Positions 15,741-26,686 are shown, numbered from the stretch's first letter. The stretch is DNA of 64,000 nt from Rickettsiales bacterium (GCA_031266915.1 JAISAB010000007.1:1-64000), one strand, 5' to 3'. Translations and numbers: made by a program. Notes: generated by a model from the letters alone, not told the origin.

Positions 15741-16310
15741 ATGAAGATAAAGTCATTTGCTATTTGCTATTTGCTATTTGCTATTTTCGCCGTCGGCGCC
15801 ACCGGCGCGGCGAATGCCGCCGATGAGAAATTCCTGTCATGCGGGCCGGGCTATGTTTTGGCCGCAAAATCCAAAACGGATGGCGTCAATGTTTCCGAAT
15901 GCCAAAGACTGTGGTGCCGCGATTTGGAAAACGGCAAGTCCATGGGCGGCGGCAATTCAGCCGCCGCCGGTTATAAATCTGTGGGCGCGGCGGTCGAGCT
16001 GTGCGATTCGAACAACAACTGCGTCGAATGCTTTGGCGATAGGAAATGGTGTTCCGGCGAACCAGCCGGCATATGGAATCCCGAATACGGCGCTTATACG
16101 CGCGGCGGCGGCGATACCGCCGCATACATGTCTTATCAAAAAGGCGACTGCTTTGCGTGGCGCTTGGAAAAGCCGAACTGCGAGGGCGGCGAGCAGGCTA
16201 TTTTGAAAGACGGCGAGTGGGTCTGCGTGACGTCCAGCAATGCGTCCACTGTCGGCAGCCGGCCGTCCGCCATCCGCCGAACCGGAACGATTCGCAGGGC
16301 AATCCGGTAA
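15741..16310 (+). CDS. Secreted Cys-rich protein of unknown function
   Basis: 189 residues. The signal peptide (MKIKSFAICYLLFAIFAVGA) is encoded by four copies of an ATTTGCT unit, a repeat common in intergenic regions here. The mature protein has about ten cysteines in short blocks (LSCGPGYVL, CQRLWCRDLENGK, CVECFGDRKWCSG) and likely disulfides. It ends in an Arg-rich tail (RPSAIRRTGTIRRAIR). No family is recognised. The short GC-rich hairpin after it (CCGCATTAATGCGTGG plus T5) is a terminator. Confidence 0.75.
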   Translation: MKIKSFAICYLLFAIFAVGATGAANAADEKFLSCGPGYVLAAKSKTDGVNVSECQRLWCRDLENGKSMGGGNSAAAGYKSVGAAVELCDSNNNCVECFGDRKWCSGEPAGIWNPEYGAYTRGGGDTAAYMSYQKGDCFAWRLEKPNCEGGEQAILKDGEWVCVTSSNASTVGSRPSAIRRTGTIRRAIR

Positions 16311-16360
16311 AAGCCGCATTAATGCGTGGTTTTTACTTATAAAAATATTTATTTCCTGAT

Positions 16361-16389
16361 TTGTTTTTTGCTTGATTTTATGGTATAAT
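16361..16389 (+). promoter_or_regulatory. Promoter of carD
   Basis: TTGTTT, 17 nt, TATAAT, with the ATG 17 nt after the -10 box. Confidence 0.65.
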
Positions 16390-16406
16390 CAATCTTAATT
16401 GAGAGA

Positions 16407-16991
16407 ATGGCAACTGTAAAGGGTGTGCCGATGGCTATAAAAAAATTGGATTTCAAGGCTGGACAATATGTCGTTTATCCGACCCAGGGCGTGGGCCGGC
16501 TGTTGCGCGTGGAAGAACAGACGATTGGCGGTCAAAAAATAAAAATGCTTGTAATTGATTTTGAAAAAAACAATATGACGCTGCGCGTGCCGCTGGAAAG
16601 AGCCGAGATTTCGGGTCTGCGTCCATTGGTCACGAACAGAAAAATGGACGAGGCGATTGCCTCGGCCCGGGGCAAGGCCGGAACCAAGCGCATGATTTGG
16701 GCCCGCCGCGCCGCGCAATACGAAGAAAATATCAATTCCGGCGACCCGATGAAATTGGCCGAGGTTGTGCGCGACCTGCAACGTCGCAACGCTGCGGATA
16801 CGATGACGTTTTCCGGGCGCCAATTGTATCTGCGCGCGTTGGAACGCATGGCCCAGGAATTCGCGGTTCTGCATAAAATGGACATCGACGAAGCGTCCGA
16901 GAAAATCGAGGACATTCTGGGCATCCCAAAGGAAATCGATTTGAACGCCGTCGATGTAGATGAAGACGAAATCGAAGAAGAGGAAACTTAA
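16407..16991 (+). CDS. carD: CarD-family transcriptional regulator
   Basis: 194 residues. The N-terminal RNA-polymerase interaction (Tudor-like) domain reads FKAGQYVVYPTQGVGRLLRVEEQ, and a helical DNA-binding domain follows (KRMIWARRAAQYEENINSGD, LAEVVRDLQRRN). CarD/CdnL proteins bind the RNAP beta subunit and stabilise open complexes at housekeeping promoters. An alternative start at MAIKKLDF (16431) is possible. The acidic C-terminus (VDEDEIEEEET) is typical of alphaproteobacterial members. Confidence 0.93.
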   Translation: MATVKGVPMAIKKLDFKAGQYVVYPTQGVGRLLRVEEQTIGGQKIKMLVIDFEKNNMTLRVPLERAEISGLRPLVTNRKMDEAIASARGKAGTKRMIWARRAAQYEENINSGDPMKLAEVVRDLQRRNAADTMTFSGRQLYLRALERMAQEFAVLHKMDIDEASEKIEDILGIPKEIDLNAVDVDEDEIEEEET

Positions 16992-17198
16992 TCAGTTACC
17001 AAATAACAGAGCACAGATAACAATTAACAAATAATAAAGAATAGAGAATAAATGATGTGCTCAGTCTAGGTTCCCTTCACGCGGAGGGGTGGCAGCGTCA
17101 GCGGACGGGGTGGTTCGAGGTTTCGAGATTATCTCAACTGACAGTAATGTACCTTTTTCGACATTCATTTCTCTTACCGTCAAACCAGCCGTTGTCCA
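16992..17198. repeat. Repeat segment between carD and the LamG gene
   Basis: AACAAATAATAAAGAATAGAG, ATGATGTGCTCAGTCTAGG, TTCCCTTCACGCGGAGGGG and GGGGTGGTTCGAGG. Same mosaic as elsewhere. No gene. Confidence 0.65.
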
Positions 17199-18223
17199 TT
17201 ATCCGCAATTCGGGGCGGTGCCGCCGAACCGCGCAAAGTCAATCCATGCGTTGTCGCATATCTCGGACGCAGACAATTGCCGGTTGTAAACACGGACGGA
17301 CTGGATGGCCACGTTGTTCCAACTGCTTCTGCCGTCGCGGGACGCCAGAAACAGATAGCCGTTTCGAAATGTGTTATAAATGGCCGTTCCTTTGTGGTAC
17401 AGACCGCTGGAGCTAAGCAATTCGCCGTCATGGTACATCAGGCGTCCCGTCGGATTCGGCACTGCGGAATAAGTGTTCGTCATCCTGTGATACGTCATGT
17501 CATCCAACAAAAGGTTATAGTTATTTGCGCCCGCCGTCGCCGAACCTGAAATATTTTGCACGGTATTGCACACGTTTGGAATCACCGCGCTGCCGCCGTC
17601 CGAATTAAGGTAAACACCGAATGCGCCGGCATTATTGTTCCAATCATTGGGATGATCGAATAGCATCGAACGCTGGTCAAGGGATAATAATTTAAAACTG
17701 ATTTCCACAGTTATCGCATTGTACGAAGACAGGTCCAACATGGCGGTGCTGCGCGCGTATTGCGTTGTTCCGGGACTAAAGGCAATGTCGTTATCATTGA
17801 TTGTCGGGGAATTGTACAGTGTGAAATCGTTCCCGTTTCCAGACAAGTCTTTCCATACTTTGGCGCTGGCATTGTGGTTACTGCCGGTATTATTTACAAC
17901 GTCCAGCCACAAAATCAGCCCGTCGGATTTGTACTGCTTGGCGGGGACCAGGTTGTCAGCGCACCAGTCCACGGCGTAAGTATTCGCCCATTCCAGTGTG
18001 GCGTGCGCGCCGGCGCCGTAAATTGTCATGCGTTTGTTGCACAGGTCGACGGCCTTTAACAAATACTCCATATTAACGGCCTGGGTGCTGGGCGCGGTGT
18101 TTTGAATCAGGCATCCCCGGTCGCCATCGCCGCGCTGACATAGCCGACATTGGCACCGGGATAAACATCAGCCGCATGCGCCGGCATCAGGACAAAGGAT
18201 AAAAGTAATAGTAATTTCTTCAT
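17199..18223 (-). pseudogene. Secreted LamG-like (concanavalin-fold) protein, frameshifted
   Basis: The ATG at 18223 gives a signal peptide (MKKLLLLLSFVLMPAHA) and ends at a TGA after 38 codons. A one-base shift near CCGGGGATG continues as GCLIQNTAPSTQAVNMEYLL into the 290-codon ORF ending at 17199. The body has the LamG/jelly-roll pattern: SDGLILWLDVVNNTGSNH, WKDLSGNGNDFTLYN, and the strand IQSVRVYNRQLSASEIC. The domain usually binds carbohydrates or proteins at the surface. The break could be a real mutation or an assembly error in the G run. It is second in a two-gene operon, 7 nt after the stop of the upstream gene. Confidence 0.65.
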
Positions 18224-18230
18224 CGAATGA

Positions 18231-18743
18231 TTATGGTGCGGTCGGCAGCGACGCGGTCGGTATCAATGGAATATCGGAAAACGTTTTGACGCCTGAAATA
18301 GATTCGGCGCCTGTTGTTGATACTTTTTGAGACAGGGCGGTCGTCAGTTCTGCGTCCGTTGTCAAATCCGTGACCATTATTCCGCCATCTGACAAATTTC
18401 CGGATGCGTCGAGTGTTGCGATGTTACCCGGGGCGGCGGGGATTTTTTTGTCCGTTTTGTTATTCAAAGGCGCGACGGCAGCATCGACATAAGTTGTTGC
18501 CGCGACATCGGCAAGGGAAACGGTCGGGGCAAAAACCGCCAGAAATAAAGATAAAAATGCTAAAATATGCGGGAATTCGATACTGTATTCAACCCTAGGT
18601 TGAATACGGAGGGGAGGGGTAAATTTTTGGCCTTTTCCAGACAATCGGAACCCTGGGTTTCGTGCCCATCTATATAATGACCGCGCATACGCGTCGCATC
18701 CGAGTATGATGAATCCCAAGCACAACCGCGAATCGGGTGACAT
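18231..18743 (-). CDS. Secreted adhesin- or tail-fibre-like protein, start uncertain
   Basis: The credible part begins near LAFLSLFLAVFAPTVSLA, a signal-like segment. It continues as DVAATTYVDAAVAPLNNKTDKKIP and SQKVSTTGAESISGVKTF, the style of short repeats found in phage tail-fibre and surface proteins. No good ATG precedes the signal segment, so either a rare start codon is used or the 5' end is damaged. The track start at 18743 gives an implausible N-terminus. It is operonic with the LamG gene. Confidence 0.5.
   Translation of the reverse strand: MSPDSRLCLGFIILGCDAYARSLYRWARNPGFRLSGKGQKFTPPLRIQPRVEYSIEFPHILAFLSLFLAVFAPTVSLADVAATTYVDAAVAPLNNKTDKKIPAAPGNIATLDASGNLSDGGIMVTDLTTDAELTTALSQKVSTTGAESISGVKTFSDIPLIPTASLPTAP
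18585..18607. promoter_or_regulatory. Perfect 10-bp inverted repeat before the LamG operon
   Basis: GTATTCAACC, then CTA, then GGTTGAATAC. It lies just before the signal-peptide segment of the minus-strand gene and is preceded on that strand by CCCCTCCCCTCCG. It could be an operator or an RNA hairpin. There is no T tract after it. Confidence 0.45.
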
Positions 18744-18946
18744 ACTGAAAATCTAACTAAAGTTGAAATTATTATCACGAGAACCCTCCGCACACGCCAA
18801 AACAATATCAAATAATTGCATTTGGTTCAAGGAGAAAATCGCTGGTTATCCTTTCACTTTACGACAAGCAAACAGATTGTCCCCCTGCTGCTTGACCGCG
18901 ATACACAGGTTAATAAATAGGCGAATCTAATTTGAATATTACTGGA

Positions 18947-19059
18947 TTGCCGCGCGACTTGCGTCGCTCGCAATGACACAATGGATATTATGAATCTAAA
19001 TATCCCAAGATTAATAACATTATCACTTCATTGTCATTGCGAGCCCGCAGTGCGTGGCA
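18947..19059. repeat. ATTGCGAG-type palindromic repeat pair
   Basis: CTGGATTGCCGCGCGACTTG...CGCAATGACA and its mirror TGTCATTGCGAGC...GGCAATCCAG flank about 60 A+T-rich bases. The same repeat recurs at 26848, 30700, 35220 and 62870. The 370-bp gap around it holds no gene. Confidence 0.75.
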
Positions 19060-19065
19060 ATCCAG

Positions 19066-19099
19066 TGATAAAAAAATCCGGCGATGCCGGATTTTTATC
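19066..19099. terminator. Terminator downstream of ssb
   Basis: AAAAAAATCCGGCGATGCCGGATTTTT, 20 bp past the minus-strand ssb stop codon. Symmetric, so usable from both sides. Confidence 0.75.
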
Positions 19100-19117
19100 T
19101 TATACCATTGTGTTTAT

Positions 19118-19576
19118 TTAAAACGGAATGTCGTCGCCGATTTCAGTAACCGAAATCTCTTCGCGCGGGGCGGACGGGGCAGACGGATGGGACGAATAAT
19201 CGCCCGGCGCGCCGTCGACGCCCTTGGCGCCGGACAGTATAACCATCTGGCCTGTGAACGGGTTCAAAACAACCTCGGTCGTATAAACATCGACGCCTTG
19301 CTGGTTCTGCCATTTGCGCGTTTTCAAAGTTCCCTCGATATACACCTTGGTTCCTTTTTGCAGCATGCGCTCGGCAACCTCTGCCAAATTAGGATTAAAA
19401 ACGACGACGCGGTGCCACTCGGTCTGTTCTTTCTGTTCGCCGGTCGCCTTGTCGCGCCATCTGTCGCTGGTGGCCAGAGAGAGATTCACGACCTTTTGTC
19501 CGCTGCCCATTGTGCGGACCTGGGGGTCTTGGCCCAAATTGCCGACCAATATTACTTTGTTGATGCTGCCTGCCAT
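19118..19576 (-). CDS. ssb: Single-stranded DNA-binding protein
   Basis: 152 residues from the ATG at 19576, with AAAAGGACG as RBS. The longer track start adds an unrelated N-terminus. The OB fold starts [19 protein letters not shown] and has WHRVVVFN and [16 protein letters not shown]. The C-terminal tip is the standard acidic DDIPF that recruits replication and repair partners. The linker is short for an alphaproteobacterium. Confidence 0.95.
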   Translation of the reverse strand: MAGSINKVILVGNLGQDPQVRTMGSGQKVVNLSLATSDRWRDKATGEQKEQTEWHRVVVFNPNLAEVAERMLQKGTKVYIEGTLKTRKWQNQQGVDVYTTEVVLNPFTGQMVILSGAKGVDGAPGDYSSHPSAPSAPREEISVTEIGDDIPF

Positions 19577-19649
19577 AGTTTCGTCCTTTTTTCGTATATT
19601 GCGATTATCGCCGGAAACCACAGAAAAATCAAGAGGAAAATTCAAGTAA

Positions 19650-19795
19650 GGTCGAAGAGCGTAGAGCGAAGGTAGAAATCAAAGTTCGAAGAGCGCAATT
19701 CGCAGAGCGCAGGTAGAACAGAGATTTTAAATTACTTTTTTGAACTCTGCACTTTGAACTTTCTACCTTCGCTCTACGCTCTTCGACCTTATTTC
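19650..19795. repeat. Long palindrome of GAGCG/CGCTC units
   Basis: AGGTCGAAGAGCGTAGAGCG pairs with CGCTCTACGCTCTTCGACCT, with GAAGGTAGAAA and TTCTACCTTC continuing inward. The arms carry the same motifs as the in-frame elements in nifJ and uvrA, making this the intergenic form of that element. Confidence 0.8.
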
Positions 19796-19983
19796 CGGAT
19801 ACTCCAAAACAACGCCAGCAGCCAGCCGATGACGGTCCAGCCGAATACCCAGCTGGACATTCTGATTATCATCATGTCGCATTTGGCCTTGCCGTTTACG
19901 CGGGCCAAATACGCAGGGGCCAGCATAACGCCGACCACGATGGCGGAACAGATTATGTATTTAAGAATTATCATAAAAAACAT
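19789..19983 (-). CDS. Superinfection-immunity-like small membrane protein
   Basis: 64 residues with two membrane segments (IILKYIICSAIVVGVMLAP and WVFGWTVIGWLLALFW). The end pattern W..F....GW..AL.W resembles the T4 Imm-like superinfection immunity family, common as small chromosomal proteins in Proteobacteria, often without proven phage function. The last codons lie in the repeat next to it. The start is either the ATG at 19983 or at 19974. Confidence 0.55.
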   Translation of the reverse strand: MFFMIILKYIICSAIVVGVMLAPAYLARVNGKAKCDMMIIRMSSWVFGWTVIGWLLALFWSIRK

Positions 19984-20063
19984 TTAGTTCATAGTGCCTA
20001 GTGAATAGTGATTAGCGGATTAGTTATGCGTTATAAACTATGCACTAATCACTATTTGCTATT
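19984..20063. repeat. A+T-rich inverted repeat between the immunity-like gene and eno
   Basis: TAGTGCCTAGTGAATAGTGATTAG and TTAGTTATGCGTTATAAACTATGCACTAATCACTA form an imperfect stem. They are of the same TAGTG/CACTA style as the 59467 palindrome. Confidence 0.5.
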
Positions 20064-20065
20064 TT

Positions 20066-21337
<1,272 letters not shown>

Positions 21338-21408
21338 TTATCCCTTTGTCTTCCTTGCAAAAAGAAATTTATCACATTTTTGTATTTTCAGTCAATGCCG
21401 ATTTGTGA

Positions 21409-21414
21409 TATAAT
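21409..21414 (+). promoter_or_regulatory. -10 box of the autotransporter gene
   Basis: TGTGATATAATG, an extended -10 element, ends about 10 nt before the ATG at 21425 with no room for a normal RBS spacing. A leaderless or very short-leader message is inferred. The same TTGTGATATAAT occurs before 32299. Confidence 0.5.
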
Positions 21415-21424
21415 GACCTAAAGA

Positions 21425-24400
21425 ATGTTTAAACAAATATCCATTTTGGCCGTTTTATGCGCTGCGCCTGCGGCCGGTTTTGCCGCCGTTCTGGGCGGCA
21501 GTTACACCTATTGCTCGCAAAACGGCGATGGAATCTGGGTCTGCGATCCGGTCGTTTGGAGCCAGCAGTCCGTCGGATCTGATGGCGCGCTGAATTACGT
21601 CGATACAACCAGCAATTCGCTGGCCATCATGTCGGGCGGCGGATTAATCCTGGGGGATGGCAGCCAGAACAACGGCAACGCATTGGTCGTATCGGAAAGC
21701 GTTTATCTTGAAGGTATCGCTGGAACAACCGACCCCAGCGACCCTGATGGAATCCTGTACATAGAAAACTCGGCCACCGCCAGTTTCAGTATTACGGCGA
21801 ACGGCAACGTCAACATCGCGCAAAACCTGAACGTCGGCGCGGGCCGCGCGTTATTGCTGGGTGTCGGAAACCTGAGCAACGTAAGCATCGGTTCTATATC
21901 GAACTTGGGCGGGTTGGAGATTTCAGGAAACATCAACATATTAAACGTTGGAACGACGTCGGGTTCAGTGTTTACCGGCGGCGCGGTCACGACAAACGGT
22001 GACATGACGCTGGGCGCCGCGACAATCAACACCGGCGTAATCACTAATAATTCGGGAAGCACCAGCATTACCGCCACGGGCGTGCTGACGATGGATGATT
22101 TTATCAGCAACAGCGCCGGAACGTCGGCAATTTCCGCGGATTCGATAAGCTTTGGCAATATCCAGAACAATTCGGGCGCGGGCGCGATGACGATTTCCGC
22201 CGCGACCAGCATGACCGGCACGGGCGGTATTCAGAATCTGTCGGATGCGCTGGTAACCATTAACGGTGGCGCGGTCACCGCGCAGACAATAACCAACAGT
22301 TCGAACAACGGCGAGATTTTAATGAATGTCGCCAGCCTGACGCTGACCGGCGGCAATGGGTTTAACGCTTCGTTTGTGAACAAGGGCGATCTGGATGTAA
22401 CCGTCGCCGGCGCGACGACTTTGGCGTACGGATTCGATTTAAGCGGCATGGCGAATACCAACAAGTTTTCGCTGAAGACGGGGACTTTGGCGTTCGGCAA
22501 TCAGGCGTCTGCAGACGCGTGGCTGGCGCTGTTTTCGAATCGTTTGAATCTGTTCACGGTCGCGATAACCGGCGGCGATATAGGCAGTGCCTCAGCGCCG
22601 TTGAGCATGATTAAAAATGGCGAGGGCAATACCGCCGGCGTCATGAATTTAACGTCGATGTCCGTGTATGCGGATTCCGTTCTGAATGCCGGACAGCAGC
22701 TGAACGTTACATCGACCAACGCGTCCGGCGGAATCTATGTCGGCACGACCGTGACCAATAACTTAGGTTCCATGACGATGGCTTCAAGCGGCGCATTGAA
22801 TGTCACGGGCGGCGTAACAAATGACGCGACGATGACGCTGAACGGCAATGCGGTTACCTTGAATTCAGTCGAGAACGAAGGCATATTGAAAATTTCAGGG
22901 CTGACGGATGCGACCGGAACAATCAAAGTTACCGGCAGTGTGGTCAATACGGTCGGAACGACAACAATCAACGCGCGCCAAATTGACATCGACGGCACGC
23001 TGACGAACATTGCGGGCATCACGAACATCAGCGGTTCCGATTCGGCCGGCAACGGCATTGCAGTCGGCGACATCAACGTGGCCGGCGGGGTGGTAAATCT
23101 GGACGCCACAATTGGAAAAATTATCGTCGACAATGCGATTTCCGTAAATGGCGGAGGCCTGAACTTTGGTCCGAACAGCAAAAGCGTCACCGCGGGTGAC
23201 AGCATTACGATAAGCGGCAATGTCACGGCCAGCGGCGCCGACGCCACAGATGCGGGCAATGGTGACGTGAATATCGCTGCGGTTGGACCGCAAGGCTTTT
23301 CGATGACTTCGACCAACGGAAATATCACGATTTACGGCGATGTTTCCGTGATTGACAGCAACACCGCCCGAACGGTCGTGCTCGATTCCAAGGCTGCTGT
23401 TGACATCGCGGGCAATGTAACCGCGGGCGGCCAGGGACGCCTGACATTCGGCGATACATTGGCCCCCGGCGGCGTGTCGGCAACAAATTTGACGGTCGGC
23501 GGTCAACTGGTATCCAATGCCGGCGGCATTGTCGACCTTAACATCGGCAACGTCAGCGTCGGCAGTTTATCCGGCGCGGGCAGATTCAATGCAACCGGTG
23601 CGATTATCAAGGCGACATCCGCCATTGATAACGCGATAAATATTCAAAACGGAATCTGGTTTGACGGTACGAATCAAAATGCAACCAGCGGATTTATCGT
23701 AACCGGCACGAGTGATTTGAGCTTGGTGACATCAGGCGCCGGCGCGGACATCAATGTCGCAGGCGGTATTGCGATTGGCGGCGGCAACACGCTGACGCTG
23801 AATTCATCCGATCAGGTCGCGGTATCGGGCGCGGTGACAAACGCGGGAACTTTGAATGTTACCAAGGCGACGTCCGTATCATTCGTGAACGCGATTAATA
23901 ATGCCAGCACGTTGAGTGTCGACGGCACGGCGCTGGGCGGCAGTATTGCATCCATAACCGCGAACGGGATTACAAATTCCGGCACGGCAACATTAAAGAC
24001 ATCAGGCGCATTAACTACAGGTGCCATCACCAACAGCGGAGCAATGACGGCCAATGCGAATTCCATTGTCGCGACCGCAATTAATTCGACCGCGGGCAGT
24101 CTGGATGTGACGGCGAATATGTTGAATATGACATTACTGAACGTGACCGGCGGTTATGTGAACTTAAATATGGACAATGTTTTTGCGACCGTAAGTATAT
24201 CGGCCACAGGTGATTTAGTCCAGGGCGCCGCGACGGGCATGTTGAATCTAACGAAAAATAATACGACATTATTTGCGAATAATTTGACAATTGGCGGCGA
24301 CTTTATCGCCAATCAATACAGCGTGAAATATGATGTTGTGAGCGTATTTACTGTGACCGGCAATATGACCGTGGCATTCGGCGCAACGGTTGATGTCGAC

Positions 24401-26686
24401 CCGAATACAATCAGTATCGACGATGTGACGAATAACGGCACACTGCTGTTGACCGCGGATTCTGTGGACTTGGGCGATGTCGTAAATTCCGATAGCTTGA
24501 CGATTAATTCCGCGAATATTCTGACGGTCAACAGTTTTACAACAAATTCCACCAGCGGCACGACATTGACAGGCATCGGTCTGACATCCGCCGGCAATAT
24601 CGAACTGGCTGGCCGATTGATGCAAAACGCGTCCGGCACGACCGGTAGCGGTGACGTGAATGTTGTGGCCAATAGCTATACTGTCAACGCGACAAGCATT
24701 ATCGCGAATGGAATCAACCAAAAATCCGGCATAATGACGTTGAACACAAGCGATTTGAAAATCGGCGAACGCGACTCTGTCTCGGGCAATATTACGAAGA
24801 TTGGCAGCATTATCGCCACCGATTTGCGCGTTGCAGCTGCCGGCGCGAATTGGCTGAACGTCGATGTAACCGGAAGCGTTTCTGGCGGCGTCGACTTTAT
24901 CGGTCTGGAAAGAATGACAGTCGGCGGAAATTATATCTTTGACGATGACAGTATTCTGATGGCGGCGATTTTGGACCGTAGCGTTACGGCTCATAATTAC
25001 TGGGCGACGGTCAGCTTAAGCGACGACAAAACACTGGGACAGATTACAAACGGCGCGAATCCTGAGCCCTTGATTTCCATCAACGGCAAATTTATTTCCC
25101 AGATGGATTTCGACAATCCAAACATGTACTATGATTGGAACGACAAGACCGTTGGCGATGTCATGGACGGTCAGATGGGCGTCTATATCACGGACATCGT
25201 GGACCAGGGCAGCGCGATTTGGCTGATTCATGCGGACGGCGGCATCGAAGACGACGGCAAGAAACTGCGCAATGCGGTCGTTCGTTTCTGCAATGCGGAC
25301 GGTTCAATATGTTACAATTACATGGATTCGTTGCGACAGGGCAGCGCGAATGAAAACGATTTGCCGATTTATCTGTCGGCGCGCGATACCGATGGCGACG
25401 GCGAGGCCGACAGCTGGTACCTGGTGTTTGACCCGCGTTTCGGCGGGCCGGTGGAACTGTTCAAGATTCAGCCGATTGTCGGCCGCGAGGACATTCATAC
25501 TGACGGAGAATACTTTACGGCCGGCGCGCTGGACGATTTGTTGGCGGGCCGCATGAATCAGACCGGTTTTTATAACCGCACGCCGATTGAATTGGTGCCG
25601 ATTGTATTTGAAAACACGAACTTGGAAACGATGTCCCGGGAATTGTACGACCGTATGGAACAGTATGTTCTGGACCGCAACGGCGCGGCGCTGGCGCGCT
25701 TCAGCCGCCTGTTCCAGCCGCGCGAGATAGAGCAGGTCGCCGGCGCCGTCGCCCTGAACGAACACACGACATTCCGCGATTTCGAATACCGTATGTTCGA
25801 CGAATTTATCTGGAATCGCAATCGCAGTCTGAAAAAGGCCTGGGTGGATGTAGATTTCGGCGCATGGAATCAAAATGTATCGGACGGCAAACGCGTCGAT
25901 GGCGAACGTTTCAGCATCCAGGGCGGATTCGACTGGCAGGATTCCAAGACTTTGATTCTGGGTATCGCTGGACATATTTCGCACATGGCCGGCAGCAACT
26001 GGGACGAAATGGATTTGGGATACAAGCCGGGCAAATCGATTGCCGGCCGCATGGACGTCGATGTCGCGACAACGAATATCGGCATGGGCGGTTATCTGAT
26101 GAATACGCTGGGAACGGGGGCGCGTTTGTACGGCAATGCGTTTCTGGATTTGCATTTGTTCGACATTATTCGCGACCAGAACTTTGTCTCGACAATCAAT
26201 GGTTCCGGCACGGCGTTCAGCATTATCACCGAATGGGGCCTGCTGCACGATTGGCTGAATCAGTACATCGTCGGCAACGCTTATGTGCGCGCCGGATACA
26301 ATTTCGGCTTTGACATTACAGAGCAGGCCGATGGCGGCGATTATATGAAGCTGGAATCCGCAGGGTACATGATTTTGACGCCGGGTTATTCCCTGACCGC
26401 GCAGAAAAGAATCTATACATCGCCTTGGTTCCAAATCCGCCCGTATCTGTCGGTCGGCGCGGAATACGACATGTTGGGCATTCCGGACGCCGCGCAGTTT
26501 AAATTCGCGTATGCGAACAAGTTCACGGACTATGACATAAACATCGACCCATTGTGGGTGAACGGCGGCGGCGGCATGGAATTCCTGGGGGCCAGTGGAT
26601 TCCAGTTCGGCGTCGATTACCGCTATCAGCACAATGCCGACATCCAGATGCACAAAATCAAGCTGTCCGGTTCGTACAGATTTTAA
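21425..26686 (+). CDS. Large autotransporter (type V secretion) with beta-helix passenger
   Basis: 1753 residues. A signal peptide (ILAVLCAAPAAGFAA) is followed by about 1150 residues of Gly/Asn/Thr/Ser-rich repeats with recurrent TITNSGT/NVAG-like strands, a right-handed beta-helix passenger. A globular part (about 1180-1400) follows, with WYLVFDPRFGGPVELF. The last ~280 residues form the 12-strand autotransporter barrel, starting near KKAWVDVDFGAWNQ and ending in the aromatic KLSGSYRF. It is exported through the outer membrane and displayed at the surface as an adhesin-like protein. Single-gene transcript. A GTGTAC palindrome starts at its stop. Confidence 0.93.
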   Translation: MFKQISILAVLCAAPAAGFAAVLGGSYTYCSQNGDGIWVCDPVVWSQQSVGSDGALNYVDTTSNSLAIMSGGGLILGDGSQNNGNALVVSESVYLEGIAGTTDPSDPDGILYIENSATASFSITANGNVNIAQNLNVGAGRALLLGVGNLSNVSIGSISNLGGLEISGNINILNVGTTSGSVFTGGAVTTNGDMTLGAATINTGVITNNSGSTSITATGVLTMDDFISNSAGTSAISADSISFGNIQNNSGAGAMTISAATSMTGTGGIQNLSDALVTINGGAVTAQTITNSSNNGEILMNVASLTLTGGNGFNASFVNKGDLDVTVAGATTLAYGFDLSGMANTNKFSLKTGTLAFGNQASADAWLALFSNRLNLFTVAITGGDIGSASAPLSMIKNGEGNTAGVMNLTSMSVYADSVLNAGQQLNVTSTNASGGIYVGTTVTNNLGSMTMASSGALNVTGGVTNDATMTLNGNAVTLNSVENEGILKISGLTDATGTIKVTGSVVNTVGTTTINARQIDIDGTLTNIAGITNISGSDSAGNGIAVGDINVAGGVVNLDATIGKIIVDNAISVNGGGLNFGPNSKSVTAGDSITISGNVTASGADATDAGNGDVNIAAVGPQGFSMTSTNGNITIYGDVSVIDSNTARTVVLDSKAAVDIAGNVTAGGQGRLTFGDTLAPGGVSATNLTVGGQLVSNAGGIVDLNIGNVSVGSLSGAGRFNATGAIIKATSAIDNAINIQNGIWFDGTNQNATSGFIVTGTSDLSLVTSGAGADINVAGGIAIGGGNTLTLNSSDQVAVSGAVTNAGTLNVTKATSVSFVNAINNASTLSVDGTALGGSIASITANGITNSGTATLKTSGALTTGAITNSGAMTANANSIVATAINSTAGSLDVTANMLNMTLLNVTGGYVNLNMDNVFATVSISATGDLVQGAATGMLNLTKNNTTLFANNLTIGGDFIANQYSVKYDVVSVFTVTGNMTVAFGATVDVDPNTISIDDVTNNGTLLLTADSVDLGDVVNSDSLTINSANILTVNSFTTNSTSGTTLTGIGLTSAGNIELAGRLMQNASGTTGSGDVNVVANSYTVNATSIIANGINQKSGIMTLNTSDLKIGERDSVSGNITKIGSIIATDLRVAAAGANWLNVDVTGSVSGGVDFIGLERMTVGGNYIFDDDSILMAAILDRSVTAHNYWATVSLSDDKTLGQITNGANPEPLISINGKFISQMDFDNPNMYYDWNDKTVGDVMDGQMGVYITDIVDQGSAIWLIHADGGIEDDGKKLRNAVVRFCNADGSICYNYMDSLRQGSANENDLPIYLSARDTDGDGEADSWYLVFDPRFGGPVELFKIQPIVGREDIHTDGEYFTAGALDDLLAGRMNQTGFYNRTPIELVPIVFENTNLETMSRELYDRMEQYVLDRNGAALARFSRLFQPREIEQVAGAVALNEHTTFRDFEYRMFDEFIWNRNRSLKKAWVDVDFGAWNQNVSDGKRVDGERFSIQGGFDWQDSKTLILGIAGHISHMAGSNWDEMDLGYKPGKSIAGRMDVDVATTNIGMGGYLMNTLGTGARLYGNAFLDLHLFDIIRDQNFVSTINGSGTAFSIITEWGLLHDWLNQYIVGNAYVRAGYNFGFDITEQADGGDYMKLESAGYMILTPGYSLTAQKRIYTSPWFQIRPYLSVGAEYDMLGIPDAAQFKFAYANKFTDYDINIDPLWVNGGGGMEFLGASGFQFGVDYRYQHNADIQMHKIKLSGSYRF

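Noticed and set aside
22231-26653. Long minus-strand ORFs opposite the autotransporter (up to 449 codons)
   Set aside because: They are mirror frames of the GC-rich repeats in the autotransporter gene.
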